In this document: positions 9,297-18,428 of the stretch, piece after piece
Layout: each line of letters begins with the position of its first letter
How positions within the stretch are numbered: position 1 is the stretch's first letter
From: Phosphoribacter sp037046615
GTDB lineage: Bacteria; Actinomycetota; Actinomycetes; Actinomycetales; Dermatophilaceae
DNA: 64,000 nucleotides
Assembly: GCA_037046615.1 (NCBI GenBank)
Contig: JBAOHD010000008.1
Coordinates: 62,001-126,000, forward strand
Direction of reading: 5' to 3'
Notes under the pieces: model-generated
What the model saw: the letters and a program-made list of their open reading frames with translations, nothing else
Databases searched by the model: none
What the model was told of the DNA's origin: nothing
Position numbers and translations under genes: made by a program

Positions 9297-11528
9297 GTGC
9301 CCTTGCTCGATGACCTGCTGACCGCCGCGGTGGCCGGGGTCGCAGGCACAGAGCGGCCGGGGCAGGTCGCCATGGCGCACGCTGTGGACGCTGCCATCAC
9401 CACAGGTGAGCATCTCCTCGTCCAGGCGGGCACCGGCACGGGAAAGTCGTTGGCCTACCTCGTCCCGGCGATCAAGCACGCCATGGACTCGGGGAGCCCG
9501 GCGATCGTCGCCACCGCGACGATCGCCCTGCAGTCGCAGATCATCGACCGTGACTTGCCCCGACTGGCGGCCGCGGTGGCTCCGGTGCTGGGGCGGCGAC
9601 CGACCTTCGCGATGGTCAAGGGCCGCCGCAACTACGTCTGCCTGCACAAGCTCGACGGCGGCTTCCCCGACGACGACGACACCCTGCTGTCGGTCGGCGA
9701 GGTGGATCAGGCGGCATCGCGCTTGGGCGCGGAGGTCCTGCGGCTGCGTCAATGGGCCGACGAGACCGAGTCCGGCGACCGAGACGAACTCGTCCCGGGG
9801 GTGTCGGAGCGGGCATGGAGACAGGTGTCGGTGTCCGCCCACGAATGCCTGGGCACGACGTGCCCGATGAGGGCGGAGTGCTTCGTCGAACGCTCGCGCA
9901 GCGCGGCGGCAGAGGTCGACGTCATCGTGACCAACCACTCGTTCATGGCCATCGACTCCTTCGAGGGCCGCCAGATGCTCCCCGAGCACAGCGTCCTGGT
10001 CATCGACGAAGCCCACGAACTCGTCGACCGGGTGACCTCGACGATCACCGACGAAGTGACCGCAGGCATGGTCCACGCCGCCGTCCGACGGGCCGGGAAG
10101 CGCAGCGACAGCGGCCCGGCAGCGCAGGAGGCCGCGGCACTGCTCGAGGCGATCCTCACGACCCTGCCCGAAGGCCGCATCCCGTCACTACCAGACTCCC
10201 TGGGCCTTGCCCTCAGTCGCGTGCGGGATACCGCCCGAGCGATGCAGTCCGAGCTCAAGCCAGGGCCGAAGGCTGAGCCCGACGGTGCCCTCCACGTCGC
10301 CCGGGCAGCCGTCGACGAGGTCTTCGACAATGCGGCGCGCATCGTGGAGGAGCGGGAACTCGACGTGGTGTGGCTGACCCACGATCACCGGCGGGGTCCG
10401 GTCTTGCGCGTGGCCCCCATGAGCGTGGCCATGCTCGTGCGAGACAAGATCTTCCACGAGCGCACCGTCATCCTCACCTCTGCGACGCTCGAGCTCGGGG
10501 GGTCGTTCGACGCGGTGGCCGGCACCCTGGGTCTTCGGGGCGACGGGGCGCCGCCATGGCAGGGCCTCGACGTCGGGAGCCCCTTCGATTACCCCCGCCA
10601 AGCCATCGCCTATGTCGCGCGCCATCTCCCGCCTCCCGGACGTGACGGCGCATCGCCCGAGACGCTCGATGAGCTGGCCGACCTCGTGAGAGCGGCCGGC
10701 GGTCGCACCCTCGGCCTGTTTTCGTCCATGCGAGCGGCACAAGCGGCCACCGAGGCACTCCGAGAGCGGTTCTCGCGGGACGGCATACCGATCGAGATCC
10801 TGTGCCAGGGAGAGGACCAAATCGGCACTCTCGTCAGGCAATTCGCGCGAGAGGCGAGCACGTGCCTCTTCGGGACCCTCAGCCTGTGGCAGGGCGTCGA
10901 CGTCCCCGGGTCCTCGTGCCAACTCGTCGTGATCGACCGGATCCCGTTCCCACGACCTGACGATCCGCTCTCGTCGGCCCGGACTCAGGCCATCGCGCGG
11001 ATGGGTGGCAATGGGTTCATGGCCGTCTCCGCGACGCATGCCGCCCTGCGCCTTGCCCAAGGAGCCGGGCGCCTCGTGCGCCGAGGCGACGATCGCGGCG
11101 TCGTCGCCTTCCTCGATTCTCGGATGGTCACCGCCCGGTATGCCGGTTTCCTTCAGCGCTCCCTGCCGCCCTTTTGGCCGACGACAGACAAGGCCAAGGT
11201 GCTGGCAGCTCTGGCGCGGCTCGACACGATCGCACCCCCACCCGTGCCTGTCGAAGAACCCCTGGCGCGAGGGATCGGGGGCGCTCCGGCCCAGTCGCGC
11301 GATGACCGACCGACGGCAGGGCCACCGCCGGTGCCCGGCTCACCCCGGACCGCCGTCACAGGGGGCCACGCGTGGACCTCGGAGGCCGACGACGAACTCC
11401 GCGACGCTGTCCTCGCCGGCATCGATCTTGAGCAGCTCGTCGAGCACGTCGACCTCCCCGCGGAGGTCATCACGGCGCGGATGGCGCAACTTGGCCTGAC
11501 GCTGAGCGATCCTCAGCTCGGCTTCTGA
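9297..11528 (+). CDS. dinG: DinG/XPD-type ATP-dependent DNA helicase
   Basis: This superfamily 2 helicase of about 743 residues has Walker A (AGTGTGKS), a DEAH box (VIDEAHELVD) and late motifs GTLSLWQGVDVPG and GAGRLVRRGDDRG. Four cysteines between motifs I and II (KGRRNYVC, CLGTTC, MRAEC) are placed like the Fe-S cluster ligands of XPD/DinG helicases, which unwind damaged or recombination-intermediate DNA. The frame is intact. The start is taken as GTG 9297. The last 60 residues after a Pro-rich linker (WTSEADDELRDAV) look like a small added helical module. It ends 5 nt before the convergent aminotransferase stop. Confidence 0.88.
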   Translation: MPLLDDLLTAAVAGVAGTERPGQVAMAHAVDAAITTGEHLLVQAGTGTGKSLAYLVPAIKHAMDSGSPAIVATATIALQSQIIDRDLPRLAAAVAPVLGRRPTFAMVKGRRNYVCLHKLDGGFPDDDDTLLSVGEVDQAASRLGAEVLRLRQWADETESGDRDELVPGVSERAWRQVSVSAHECLGTTCPMRAECFVERSRSAAAEVDVIVTNHSFMAIDSFEGRQMLPEHSVLVIDEAHELVDRVTSTITDEVTAGMVHAAVRRAGKRSDSGPAAQEAAALLEAILTTLPEGRIPSLPDSLGLALSRVRDTARAMQSELKPGPKAEPDGALHVARAAVDEVFDNAARIVEERELDVVWLTHDHRRGPVLRVAPMSVAMLVRDKIFHERTVILTSATLELGGSFDAVAGTLGLRGDGAPPWQGLDVGSPFDYPRQAIAYVARHLPPPGRDGASPETLDELADLVRAAGGRTLGLFSSMRAAQAATEALRERFSRDGIPIEILCQGEDQIGTLVRQFAREASTCLFGTLSLWQGVDVPGSSCQLVVIDRIPFPRPDDPLSSARTQAIARMGGNGFMAVSATHAALRLAQGAGRLVRRGDDRGVVAFLDSRMVTARYAGFLQRSLPPFWPTTDKAKVLAALARLDTIAPPPVPVEEPLARGIGGAPAQSRDDRPTAGPPPVPGSPRTAVTGGHAWTSEADDELRDAVLAGIDLEQLVEHVDLPAEVITARMAQLGLTLSDPQLGF

Positions 11529-11533
11529 GCGCC

Positions 11534-12886
11534 TCAGCGCGGCAGGGTGGCGAGGGCCTCGGCGAAGACCTCATGGTGGCGCTCGACATCGTCGGCGGTC
11601 GTCGTCGGGCACATGAGAGCCATGTTGTGGAACGGCGTCAGGAGGATCCCGCGGTTGGCGAGGTAGAGGTGGAGGTAGTCCTCGAGCTCGCCGTCGGCTG
11701 ACGCGGCGGCCTCAGTCCCGTTGCGCGGGTAGGGGTTGGCGAAGCGGTACTCCGCCCGAGCCCCGAGTTGGTTGATCGCCCACGGGAGGTCGTGGTCGTC
11801 GATGAGCTTCTGCACCCCGGTCGTGAACCCCGTCGCCGTGTCGATCATCCCGTCGAAGGCGTCGTCGGTGAGCACCTCACCGAGGGTGGCCCGCATCGCC
11901 GCGACCGAGAGGGGGTTGCCGGCGAGGGTGCCGCCGACTCCGCCCATGTCGACGAGGTCGAGGTCACGCCGGGCGAGGACCCGCTCGGCGAGGCCGGCCG
12001 ACAGGCCGTAGGCCCCCGTGGGGATGCCGCCACCGATCGCCTTGCCGATGACGAGCACATCAGGGTCGAGCCCGTCCCGTCGGGTCATGCCTCCTGGGCC
12101 GGCGGAGAACGTGTGGGTCTCGTCGTTGATGAGCAGCACGTCGTGCGCGCGGGTGAGCTCACGGACCGCGTCGAGGTAGCCCGGGTCGGGCAGGACGATC
12201 CCGATGTTGGTCAGGGCCGGCTCCATGAGGACGGCCGCGACATCGCCGTGGGCGAGTTGCCGCTCGAGCCCGTCGAGGTCGTTGAACTCCGCGACCCGGC
12301 TGGTCATCGTCACGTCGACCGGCGACCCGACGTTGCCCGGCCTGCTCACGCCCTGGCCATCAGGCCCGACGACGATGAGGGACTCGTCGACCGAGCCGTG
12401 GTAGCAGTAACTGTTGACGAGGATCTTGGGTCGGCCGGTGATCGCCCGGACGAGGCGGATCGCCCACCGGTTGGCGTCGGTCGCGGTGAGCGAGAAGCTC
12501 CACAGGTCCAACCCGAACCGTCGGGTCAGCTCTGCTCCGACCCACTCGGCGTCCTCGGTCGGGAGCATCGTCGTGAGCCCGCCCAAGTCCTCGACCCTGC
12601 GGCGGACGGCTGCGACAACCGGCTCGGGGGAGTGGCCGGCCATCGCGCCGGTGTCGCCGAGCGCGAAGTCAAGGTATTCGTGGCCGTCGATGTCCCAGAC
12701 CCGGTTGCCGCGCCCGCGGGCGAAGTAGACCGGGAAACCGCCGGCCTTCTTGTTCATCCACGTCATCGGAACACGCCCGAAGAGGTGATCGGCCGCGGCA
12801 TACGCAGCGTGCGACTTCGGGTGGGTCCGAGCGAAGAGGTCCTGCTCGGCGGACATGAGGGCGGCGAGGCGGGTGCGGTCGACCAT
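11534..12886 (-). CDS. Class III PLP-dependent aminotransferase (glutamate-1-semialdehyde aminomutase-like)
   Basis: A fold-type I PLP enzyme of about 450 residues. The PLP region is clear: NDETHTF (aspartate/Glu near the cofactor ring) and VIGKAIGGGIPTGAYG with the Schiff-base lysine. The NH2-terminal half (DIDGHEYLDFALGDTGAMAGHSPE) resembles glutamate-1-semialdehyde aminomutases and related transaminases. The context does not favour haem synthesis, so substrate assignment is open. ATG at 12886 is chosen because AGG lies just upstream; two further ATGs at 12895 and 12898 are possible. It is divergent from holA and convergent with dinG. The frame is intact. Confidence 0.82.
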   Translation of the reverse strand: MVDRTRLAALMSAEQDLFARTHPKSHAAYAAADHLFGRVPMTWMNKKAGGFPVYFARGRGNRVWDIDGHEYLDFALGDTGAMAGHSPEPVVAAVRRRVEDLGGLTTMLPTEDAEWVGAELTRRFGLDLWSFSLTATDANRWAIRLVRAITGRPKILVNSYCYHGSVDESLIVVGPDGQGVSRPGNVGSPVDVTMTSRVAEFNDLDGLERQLAHGDVAAVLMEPALTNIGIVLPDPGYLDAVRELTRAHDVLLINDETHTFSAGPGGMTRRDGLDPDVLVIGKAIGGGIPTGAYGLSAGLAERVLARRDLDLVDMGGVGGTLAGNPLSVAAMRATLGEVLTDDAFDGMIDTATGFTTGVQKLIDDHDLPWAINQLGARAEYRFANPYPRNGTEAAASADGELEDYLHLYLANRGILLTPFHNMALMCPTTTADDVERHHEVFAEALATLPR

Positions 12887-12970
12887 GCGCCTCATCATGG
12901 GGTATGCCGCGCGCTTCCTCCAGGAGGCGTCTCGCGTCGGGTGTCCGATCGCCGTGGCAGGCTTGAGGCC

Positions 12971-13939
12971 ATGTCGACCATGCCACCGCTCGTGCTGATC
13001 ACGGGGCCGGAAGCCATCCTGGCCGAGCGGGCACTCATGTCGGTCGTGACCGAGCTGCGCCATTTCGACCCCGAGATCGAGCGCATCGACGTCCTCCCGG
13101 GGACCTATCAGCCGGGTGCCCTGGCCATGCATGCGAGCCCTTCGCTGTTCGGTGGGCGCAAGCTCATGGTTTGCGAAAGCGTGGATGAGGCCCCCGAAGA
13201 CCTCCATGCCGATCTGCTCTCGTTGCTCGCGGGGCCGCTCGACGACATCTGCCTCGTCGTCCTGCACCGCTCCGGACCGCGAGGCAAAAAGGTCCTTGAC
13301 GCGATGAAGGCCGCCAATGCCCGCGTGATCGACTGCCCGGCGATCAAGTCCGACCGCGACAAGGGTGATTTCGTCACCGCCGAGTTCCGCCGGATGGGTC
13401 GCCGGGTCACGCCGGAGGCCGTCACCGCGCTGGTCGAGGCGCTCGGCAAAGACGTCCGTGAGCTGGCGTCGGCATGCAGCCAGCTCGTGGCCGACACCGA
13501 AGGCACCATCGACGACCGGGTCGTCGAGATCTATCACGGTGGCAAAGTCGAGGCGACCGGATTCCGGGTCGCCGACGCGGCGGTGGCTGGTCAGACGGGA
13601 GAGGCTCTGCGCCTGCTCCGCCACGCGATCGCCACCGGCGTCGACCCCGTGCCCATCGTCGCGGTCCTCGCGTCCTCCTTGCGGACGCTGGTCAAGGTCG
13701 GCTCAGCGGGACGAGGCAGCTCGATGGCGGTCGCCAAGCAGGTCGAGCTCGCACCGTGGCAGGTCGACAAGGCCCGGCGCACAATCGGGGCCTGGGACGG
13801 TCCCAGCCTGGGCCGCGCTATCCAGGCCGTCGCCGCGGCCGACGTCGAGGTCAAAGGCGGAGGCCGTGATCCGGTGTATGCCGTGGAGCGCGCCATCCTC
13901 GCGATCTCCGAAGCACGCGCCTCGGTCCGTCGCGGATGA
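12971..13939 (+). CDS. holA: DNA polymerase III subunit delta
   Basis: HolA is the clamp-loader subunit that opens the beta sliding clamp. The protein (322 residues) shows the family pattern: N-terminal LITGPEAILAERA, a non-functional AAA+ fold, VIDCPAIKSDRDKGDFV, and the C-terminal collar with YHGGKVEATGFRVADAAVAG followed by LRTLVKVG. Placement immediately before rpsT is conserved in actinobacteria. The start is ATG 12971, 84 nt from the divergent aminotransferase start. The frame is intact. Confidence 0.92.
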   Translation: MSTMPPLVLITGPEAILAERALMSVVTELRHFDPEIERIDVLPGTYQPGALAMHASPSLFGGRKLMVCESVDEAPEDLHADLLSLLAGPLDDICLVVLHRSGPRGKKVLDAMKAANARVIDCPAIKSDRDKGDFVTAEFRRMGRRVTPEAVTALVEALGKDVRELASACSQLVADTEGTIDDRVVEIYHGGKVEATGFRVADAAVAGQTGEALRLLRHAIATGVDPVPIVAVLASSLRTLVKVGSAGRGSSMAVAKQVELAPWQVDKARRTIGAWDGPSLGRAIQAVAAADVEVKGGGRDPVYAVERAILAISEARASVRRG

Positions 13940-13974
13940 CCGACCTGCGCCGAGAGGCGACCGTGACCGGCCAT

Positions 13975-14010
13975 GTCGCCCACGCCGTCGCCCACGCCGT
14001 CGCCCACGCC
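13975..14010 (+). repeat. Three tandem 12-mers between holA and rpsT
   Basis: The unit gtcgcccacgcc is repeated exactly three times just after the holA stop. The 316-bp holA-rpsT gap otherwise holds the rpsT promoter and leader; no convincing gene is present. Confidence 0.85.
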
Positions 14011-14109
14011 GCACGACGTGACCGGGAGGCTCCCGGAGGGTTGCCGAAGGTCCGGGCGCCTCGCGTCTCGGCGTGCACCCATGCGTTTTCGGGGCGTCGT
14101 CACCCCTGG

Positions 14110-14115
14110 TAGATT
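14110..14115 (+). promoter_or_regulatory. Candidate -10 element for rpsT
   Basis: TAGATT matches the actinobacterial TAnnnT -10 pattern and lies about 145 nt before the rpsT start. A T-rich stretch (gttttcg) lies about 18 nt upstream at a -35-like distance. It implies a long 5' leader for rpsT, which could allow S20 autoregulation, but no structure is proven. Confidence 0.3.
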
Positions 14116-14255
14116 GAGCGCTTGCGTGCGCGCCTGGTCGTGCGCGCACGTCGCACCATCCAGCGCGGTTCTTCCACGGGTGTCCCCACGTCCGGTCCCG
14201 AACCGCGTCTGCCGCCCTCTAACGGCATACCCGCACCGACCGAGAAAGTTCACAC

Positions 14256-14525
14256 GTGGCAAACATCAAGTCCCAGATCAAGCGCATCAAGACCAACGAG
14301 AAGCGCACCGAGCGCAACAAGGCGGTCAAGAGCGAGCTTCGCACCTGGATCCGCAAGTTCCGTGACTCCGCCGAGGCGGGCGACAAGGACGCGGCTGCCG
14401 AGGCGCTGAAGGCCGCGTCGCGCAAGCTCGACAAGGCCGTCGCCAAGGGCGTCATCCACGCCAACCAGGCTGCCAACAAGAAGTCGTCGATGGCCAAGAA
14501 GGCTGCCGCGCTTCTGACGAGCTGA
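14256..14525 (+). CDS. rpsT: 30S ribosomal protein S20
   Basis: This 89-residue Lys/Arg/Ala-rich helical protein starts MANIKSQIKRIKTNEK, the hallmark S20 N-terminus, and ends KKAAALLTS. It binds 16S rRNA early in 30S assembly. The start codon is GTG 14256. A strong GC hairpin follows 23 nt after the stop. It follows holA as in other actinobacteria but has its own long upstream gap, so independent transcription is likely. Confidence 0.97.
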   Translation: MANIKSQIKRIKTNEKRTERNKAVKSELRTWIRKFRDSAEAGDKDAAAEALKAASRKLDKAVAKGVIHANQAANKKSSMAKKAAALLTS

Positions 14526-14548
14526 CCGTCAGCCAGACGCATTGAGCC

Positions 14549-14578
14549 GGGCCGTGACCTCTCGCGAGGTCGCGGCCC
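14549..14578 (+). terminator. Hairpin terminator after rpsT
   Basis: Arms 14549-14561 (gggccgtgacctc) and 14566-14578 (gaggtcgcggccc) pair over 13 bases with a single G-T pair and a 4-base loop. It lies between convergent rpsT and the PemK-like gene and could serve both. Confidence 0.75.
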
Positions 14579-14608
14579 GTCGTCGTGTGCGCCGCGTGCG
14601 TCGGACGG

Positions 14609-15127
14609 TCAGCGTCGGTGGGCGGCGATCGCCTCGGCAACAACGGCAAAGGTAGGCCGGTCCAGCACCGCTCCTTCACGTCGCACCGCTGCGGCGTCGA
14701 TCCGGACGATCCGGTCCACGCGCGCCTCGCTGGGTCGACCTTCCCGGTCCCACGCGCCGGCGCCGACGTCGACCCAGATCCGACCGGCGGCACGTTCCTG
14801 GGCCGCATCGCGGTCGTGGTCCTTGCTCGTGAGCGGCACGCCGAGCAGCCACGGACCGTCACGGCCGACAAGCAGGACCGGCCGGTCCTTTCCCCGCGAG
14901 TGATCCTCCTGGAAGGGCACCCACGTCCACACGACCTCCCCGGGGTCCGGTCGGCCGTCTGGTCGGGGCTCATAGTCAAGGGACGGCATACCGGAGAAAT
15001 CCCCCGGGTAGCCGGACGCGCCGGGGGCTGGAGGCCGCGGGAGGTCTCGGGGACGCCTGGGTGCAGGGGCACGGTCGAGGCCCAATGCCCGACGGAGGGC
15101 CGCTAGCAGGCGCGCGGTCGTCGTCAT
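14609..15127 (-). CDS. PemK/MazF-like (type II toxin family) protein
   Basis: The C-terminal half has the PemK/MazF pattern: GEVVWTWVPFQED, DRPVLLVGRDG and VPLTSKDHDRD, then a RIVRIDAAAV strand. These proteins are usually mRNA interferases. Here the fold is preceded by a ~60-residue Arg/Pro-rich extension, and I see no antitoxin gene on either side (rpsT and an MFS transporter). It may be a housekeeping PemK-like protein of the type common in actinobacteria rather than a classic toxin. The start ATG 15127 is chosen over an upstream in-frame start at 15172. Frame intact. Confidence 0.7.
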   Translation of the reverse strand: MTTTARLLAALRRALGLDRAPAPRRPRDLPRPPAPGASGYPGDFSGMPSLDYEPRPDGRPDPGEVVWTWVPFQEDHSRGKDRPVLLVGRDGPWLLGVPLTSKDHDRDAAQERAAGRIWVDVGAGAWDREGRPSEARVDRIVRIDAAAVRREGAVLDRPTFAVVAEAIAAHRR

Positions 15128-15222
15128 GCTCGTGACGCTATCGCGGTCCTCGCTGTGGTCTGCACGGGTCACGCTCTGGACAGCACCGCGCCCCCGACCT
15201 GCGATCGGTGAGACTCGGCGTC

Positions 15223-16407
15223 ATGGAATCACGAGGTGCGGGCCGGGCGATCTTCGCGCTCGCGGTCGGCGGCTTCGCGATCGGGACCACCGAGTTCGTG
15301 ACCATGGGTCTGTTGCCACAGGTGGCGGCGGGCACCGGCGTCGACATCCCCACCGCCGGTCACTACGTCTCGGCCTATGCCGCGGGGGTCGTCGTCGGAG
15401 CACCGATCATCGCCGTGCTCGCAGCCAAGGCGCCCCGCAAGACCGTCCTCGTCGCGCTCATGGTCGCCTTCGCGGTGGCCAACGTGGCCTCGGGGTTCGT
15501 CGACACCTATGCGCCCCTCATGGTCGCGCGCTTCATCTCCGGTATGCCGCATGGGGCCTTCTTCGGGCTGGGGTCACTCGTCGCCGCGAGCCTCGTGCCA
15601 CCGCACCGCCGGACCTGGGCGGTCGCGATGATCCTCATCGGGCTGGCCGTCGCCAATGTCGTCGGGGTGCCGCTCACGACGCTGCTGGGTCAACGGATCG
15701 GGTGGCAGGTCCCCTTCTGGATCGTCGGTGCGATCGGCGCAGCATGCGTTGTCGCCATGGTCGCCTGGCTCCCGCACGAAGCGGTGACGGGGGAGGAATC
15801 CTTCCGCGACGAGTTGCGCGCGCTCACTCGGGTGCAGGTCTGGCTCGCGCTCGCGATCGGCACGGTGGGCTTCGGCGGAATGTTTTCGACCTACGCCTAC
15901 ATCACCCCGACGATGACGGAGTTGGCCGGCATCCCGCTCGGGTGGATCCCCGTCGTGCTGGCGATCTACGGCCTCGGGATGGTGACCGGCATGGTCACCG
16001 CGGGCCGGGTCGCTCACCTCGGGATCATGCGGGGGATCATCGGCTCGCTCGCCGCCATCGCGGTCATGCTCGCGGTCTTCGGGTATGCCGCGCACTCACC
16101 CGTGCTCGCGGTGATCTTCGTCTACATCCTCGGGGTGCTGCCCTCGATCCTCGTGCCCCTCCTGCAGACCCGGCTCATGGACGTCGCCCACGAGGGGCAG
16201 GGCCTGGCCGCCGCGCTCAACCACTCGACCCTTAACACGGCCAACGCTCTCGGTGCGTGGCTCGGGAGCCTGGTGCTGGCAGCGGGCTGGGGTTACGAGT
16301 GGCCGAGCCGCGTCGGCGCCATGCTCGCCGTGCTCGGTCTTGGCATCGCGGTGCTGTCCGCAGCCCTCGGGCGCCGAACGGCCCGACCCCGGTCTCAGGC
16401 CGCCTGA
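15223..16407 (+). CDS. MFS transporter, DHA1-type (AraJ/YdhP-like efflux)
   Basis: A ~395-residue inner-membrane protein with about 12 hydrophobic segments. The N-terminal segment GGFAIGTTEFVTMGLLPQVA and the loop ISGMPHGAFFGLGSLVAASL are typical of the DHA1 efflux branch (AraJ, YdhP, CmlA-like). It probably exports a small molecule by proton antiport; the substrate is not predictable. ATG 15223 gives a short polar N-terminus before helix 1; GTG 15208 is an in-frame alternative. The frame is intact and it is transcribed toward lepA. Confidence 0.85.
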   Translation: MESRGAGRAIFALAVGGFAIGTTEFVTMGLLPQVAAGTGVDIPTAGHYVSAYAAGVVVGAPIIAVLAAKAPRKTVLVALMVAFAVANVASGFVDTYAPLMVARFISGMPHGAFFGLGSLVAASLVPPHRRTWAVAMILIGLAVANVVGVPLTTLLGQRIGWQVPFWIVGAIGAACVVAMVAWLPHEAVTGEESFRDELRALTRVQVWLALAIGTVGFGGMFSTYAYITPTMTELAGIPLGWIPVVLAIYGLGMVTGMVTAGRVAHLGIMRGIIGSLAAIAVMLAVFGYAAHSPVLAVIFVYILGVLPSILVPLLQTRLMDVAHEGQGLAAALNHSTLNTANALGAWLGSLVLAAGWGYEWPSRVGAMLAVLGLGIAVLSAALGRRTARPRSQAA

Positions 16408-16505
16408 CGGCGGGGCGCACGGCATACGTCACGGGGTGGGGGGCACCCGTGGGAGACTGTGGCGATCCCTGTCCGCCTCCCTGACTTCGCGAGGTCCGTC
16501 ACACC

Positions 16506-18399
16506 GTGTCACCCATGGCCCGCACCGCGCTGCCGCCGCACGCGACGCCGCCGGAGCTGCATCCGCAACTTCTGCATCATCGCCCACATCGACCACGGCA
16601 AGTCGACGCTGGCCGACCGGATGCTCCAGCTCACCGGCGTCGTCGACGAGCGGGCAGATGCGCGCGCAGTACCTCGACCGGATGGACATCGAGCGCGAGC
16701 GCGGCATCACGATCAAGAGCCAGGCCGTGCGGATGCCGTGGGACGGCCGCCGGGGCGCCGAGGCGGCGCGCGCCGACGACCTACGCGCTCAACATGATCG
16801 ACACGCCCGGGCACGTCGACTTCACCTACGAGGTGTCCCGATCCCTGGCCGCCTGCGAGGGCGCGGTCCTGCTCGTCGACGCCGCCCAGGGCATCGAGGC
16901 GCAGACCCTGGCCAACCTCTACCTCGCGATGGAGAACGACCTCGCGATCATCCCGGTGCTCAACAAGATCGACCTGCCGGCGGCCCAGCCGGAGAAGTAC
17001 GCCGCCGAGCTCGCCGGGCTGATCGGCTGCGACCCGCACGACGTGCCTGCAGGTGTCGGGCAAGACCGGCGTCGGGGTCGAGGAGCTGCTCGACCGAGAT
17101 CGTGCGCCAGATCCCGCACCCGGTCGGCGACCCGAACGCGCCCGCGCGGGCGATGATCTTCGACTCGGTCTACGACACCTATCGCGGCGTCGTCACCTAC
17201 GTGCGCGTCGTCGACGGCAACCTCAACCCGCGCGAGCGCATCCTGATGATGTCGACCGAGGCCACCCACGAGCTGCTGGAGATCGGCGTCATCATCGCCC
17301 GAGCCGGAGCCCGCCAAGGGCCTCGGCGTCGGTGAGGTGGGCTACCTCATCACCGGCGTGAAGGACGTGCGGCAGTCGCCGGGTCGGCGACACCGTGACC
17401 AATCAGCGTCCAAGCCGGCGCACGACGGCCCTCGGCGGCTACCGCGACCCCAAGCCGATGGTGTTCTCCGGGCTCTACCCGATCGACGGCGTCGGACTAC
17501 CCCGACCTGCGCGACGCCCTCGACAAGCTCAAGCTCAACGACGCCGCGCTGGTCTACGAGCCGGAGACGTCGGCGGCGCTCGGGCTTCGGCTTCCGGTGC
17601 GGCTTCCTCGGGCTGCTGCACCTGGAGATCGTCCGCGAGCGGCTGGAGCGCGAGTTCGGGCTCGACCTCATCTCGACCGCAGCCCAACGTCGTCTACGAG
17701 GTCACGATGGAGGACAAGCAAGGTCGTCGACGGTCACCAACCCGAGCGAGTTCCCCGACGGCAAGATCGCCGAGGTCCGCGAGCCGATCGTCCGGGCGAC
17801 GATCCTGGCGCCCGAGTGAGTTCATCGGCGCGATCATGGAGCTGTGCCAGTCCAAGCGCGGCACCGCTGCGCGGGATGGACTACCTCTCCGAGGACCGCG
17901 TCGAGATGCGCTACACGCTGCCGCTGGCCGAGATCGTCTTCGACTTCTTCGACCAGCTCAAGTCGCGCACACGCGGGCTATGCCTCGCCTCGACTACGAA
18001 CCCGACGGCGAGCAGGTCGCCGACCTGGTGAAGGTCGACATCCTGCTGCAGGGCGAGCAGGTCGACGCGTTCTCGCGCGATCGTGCACAAGGACAAGGCC
18101 TACGCCTACGGCGTCGCTCATGGCCAGCAAGCTGCGCGAGCTCATCCCGCGGCAGCAGTTCGAGGTGCCGATCCAGGCCGCGATCGGCACGCCGCATCAT
18201 CGCCCGCGAGACCATCCGCGCGATCCGCAAGGACGTGCTGGCCAAGTGCTACGGCGGCGACATCAGCCGCAAGCGCAAGCTGCTGGAGAAGCAGAAGGAG
18301 GGCAAGAAGCGGATGAAGATGGTCGGCCGCGTCGAAGTCCCTCAGGAAGCCTTCATCGCGGCGTTGTCGAGCGAGCCGGTCGACAAGACCAAGAAGTAG
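16506..18399 (+). CDS. lepA: Translation elongation factor 4 (LepA), heavily frameshifted (~22 inserted bases)
   Basis: LepA is a ribosome back-translocating GTPase. Every domain is recognisable when frames are joined: NFCIIAHIDHGKSTLADRM (G1), ERGITIKS (G2), DTPGHVDF (G3), NKIDLP (G4), then GGYRDPKPMVFSGLYPIDG, FGFRCGFLGLLHLEIV, and the LepA C-terminus CYGGDISRKRKLLEKQKEG to the stop at 18399. Between these, one extra base disrupts the frame about every 30-260 nt (for example near 16560, 16653, 16778, 17046, 17095, 17378, 17491, 17682, 18077, 18188). All shifts are insertions, about 22 in total, and no conserved residues are lost. This is far denser than anywhere else in the window. I regard the gene as intact in the organism and this stretch as low-quality or foreign sequence. 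GTG 16506 or ATG 16515 starts it. Confidence 0.85.
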
Positions 18400-18428
18400 C
18401 CCCCTGGCGACAGCCTCGCGGATGCCGC

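Noticed and set aside
11768..12970. In-frame upstream extension of holA
   Set aside because: The extra 400 codons run antisense to the aminotransferase and lack motifs; the holA family start is at 12971.
13936..14112. A real small gene in the holA-rpsT gap
   Set aside because: Composition is dominated by a 12-bp repeat and the frame overlaps the rpsT promoter; kept only as a low-interest finding.
16506..18399. Programmed +1 frameshifting in lepA
   Set aside because: About 22 shifts at irregular places with no slippery site or recoding signal make programmed recoding implausible.
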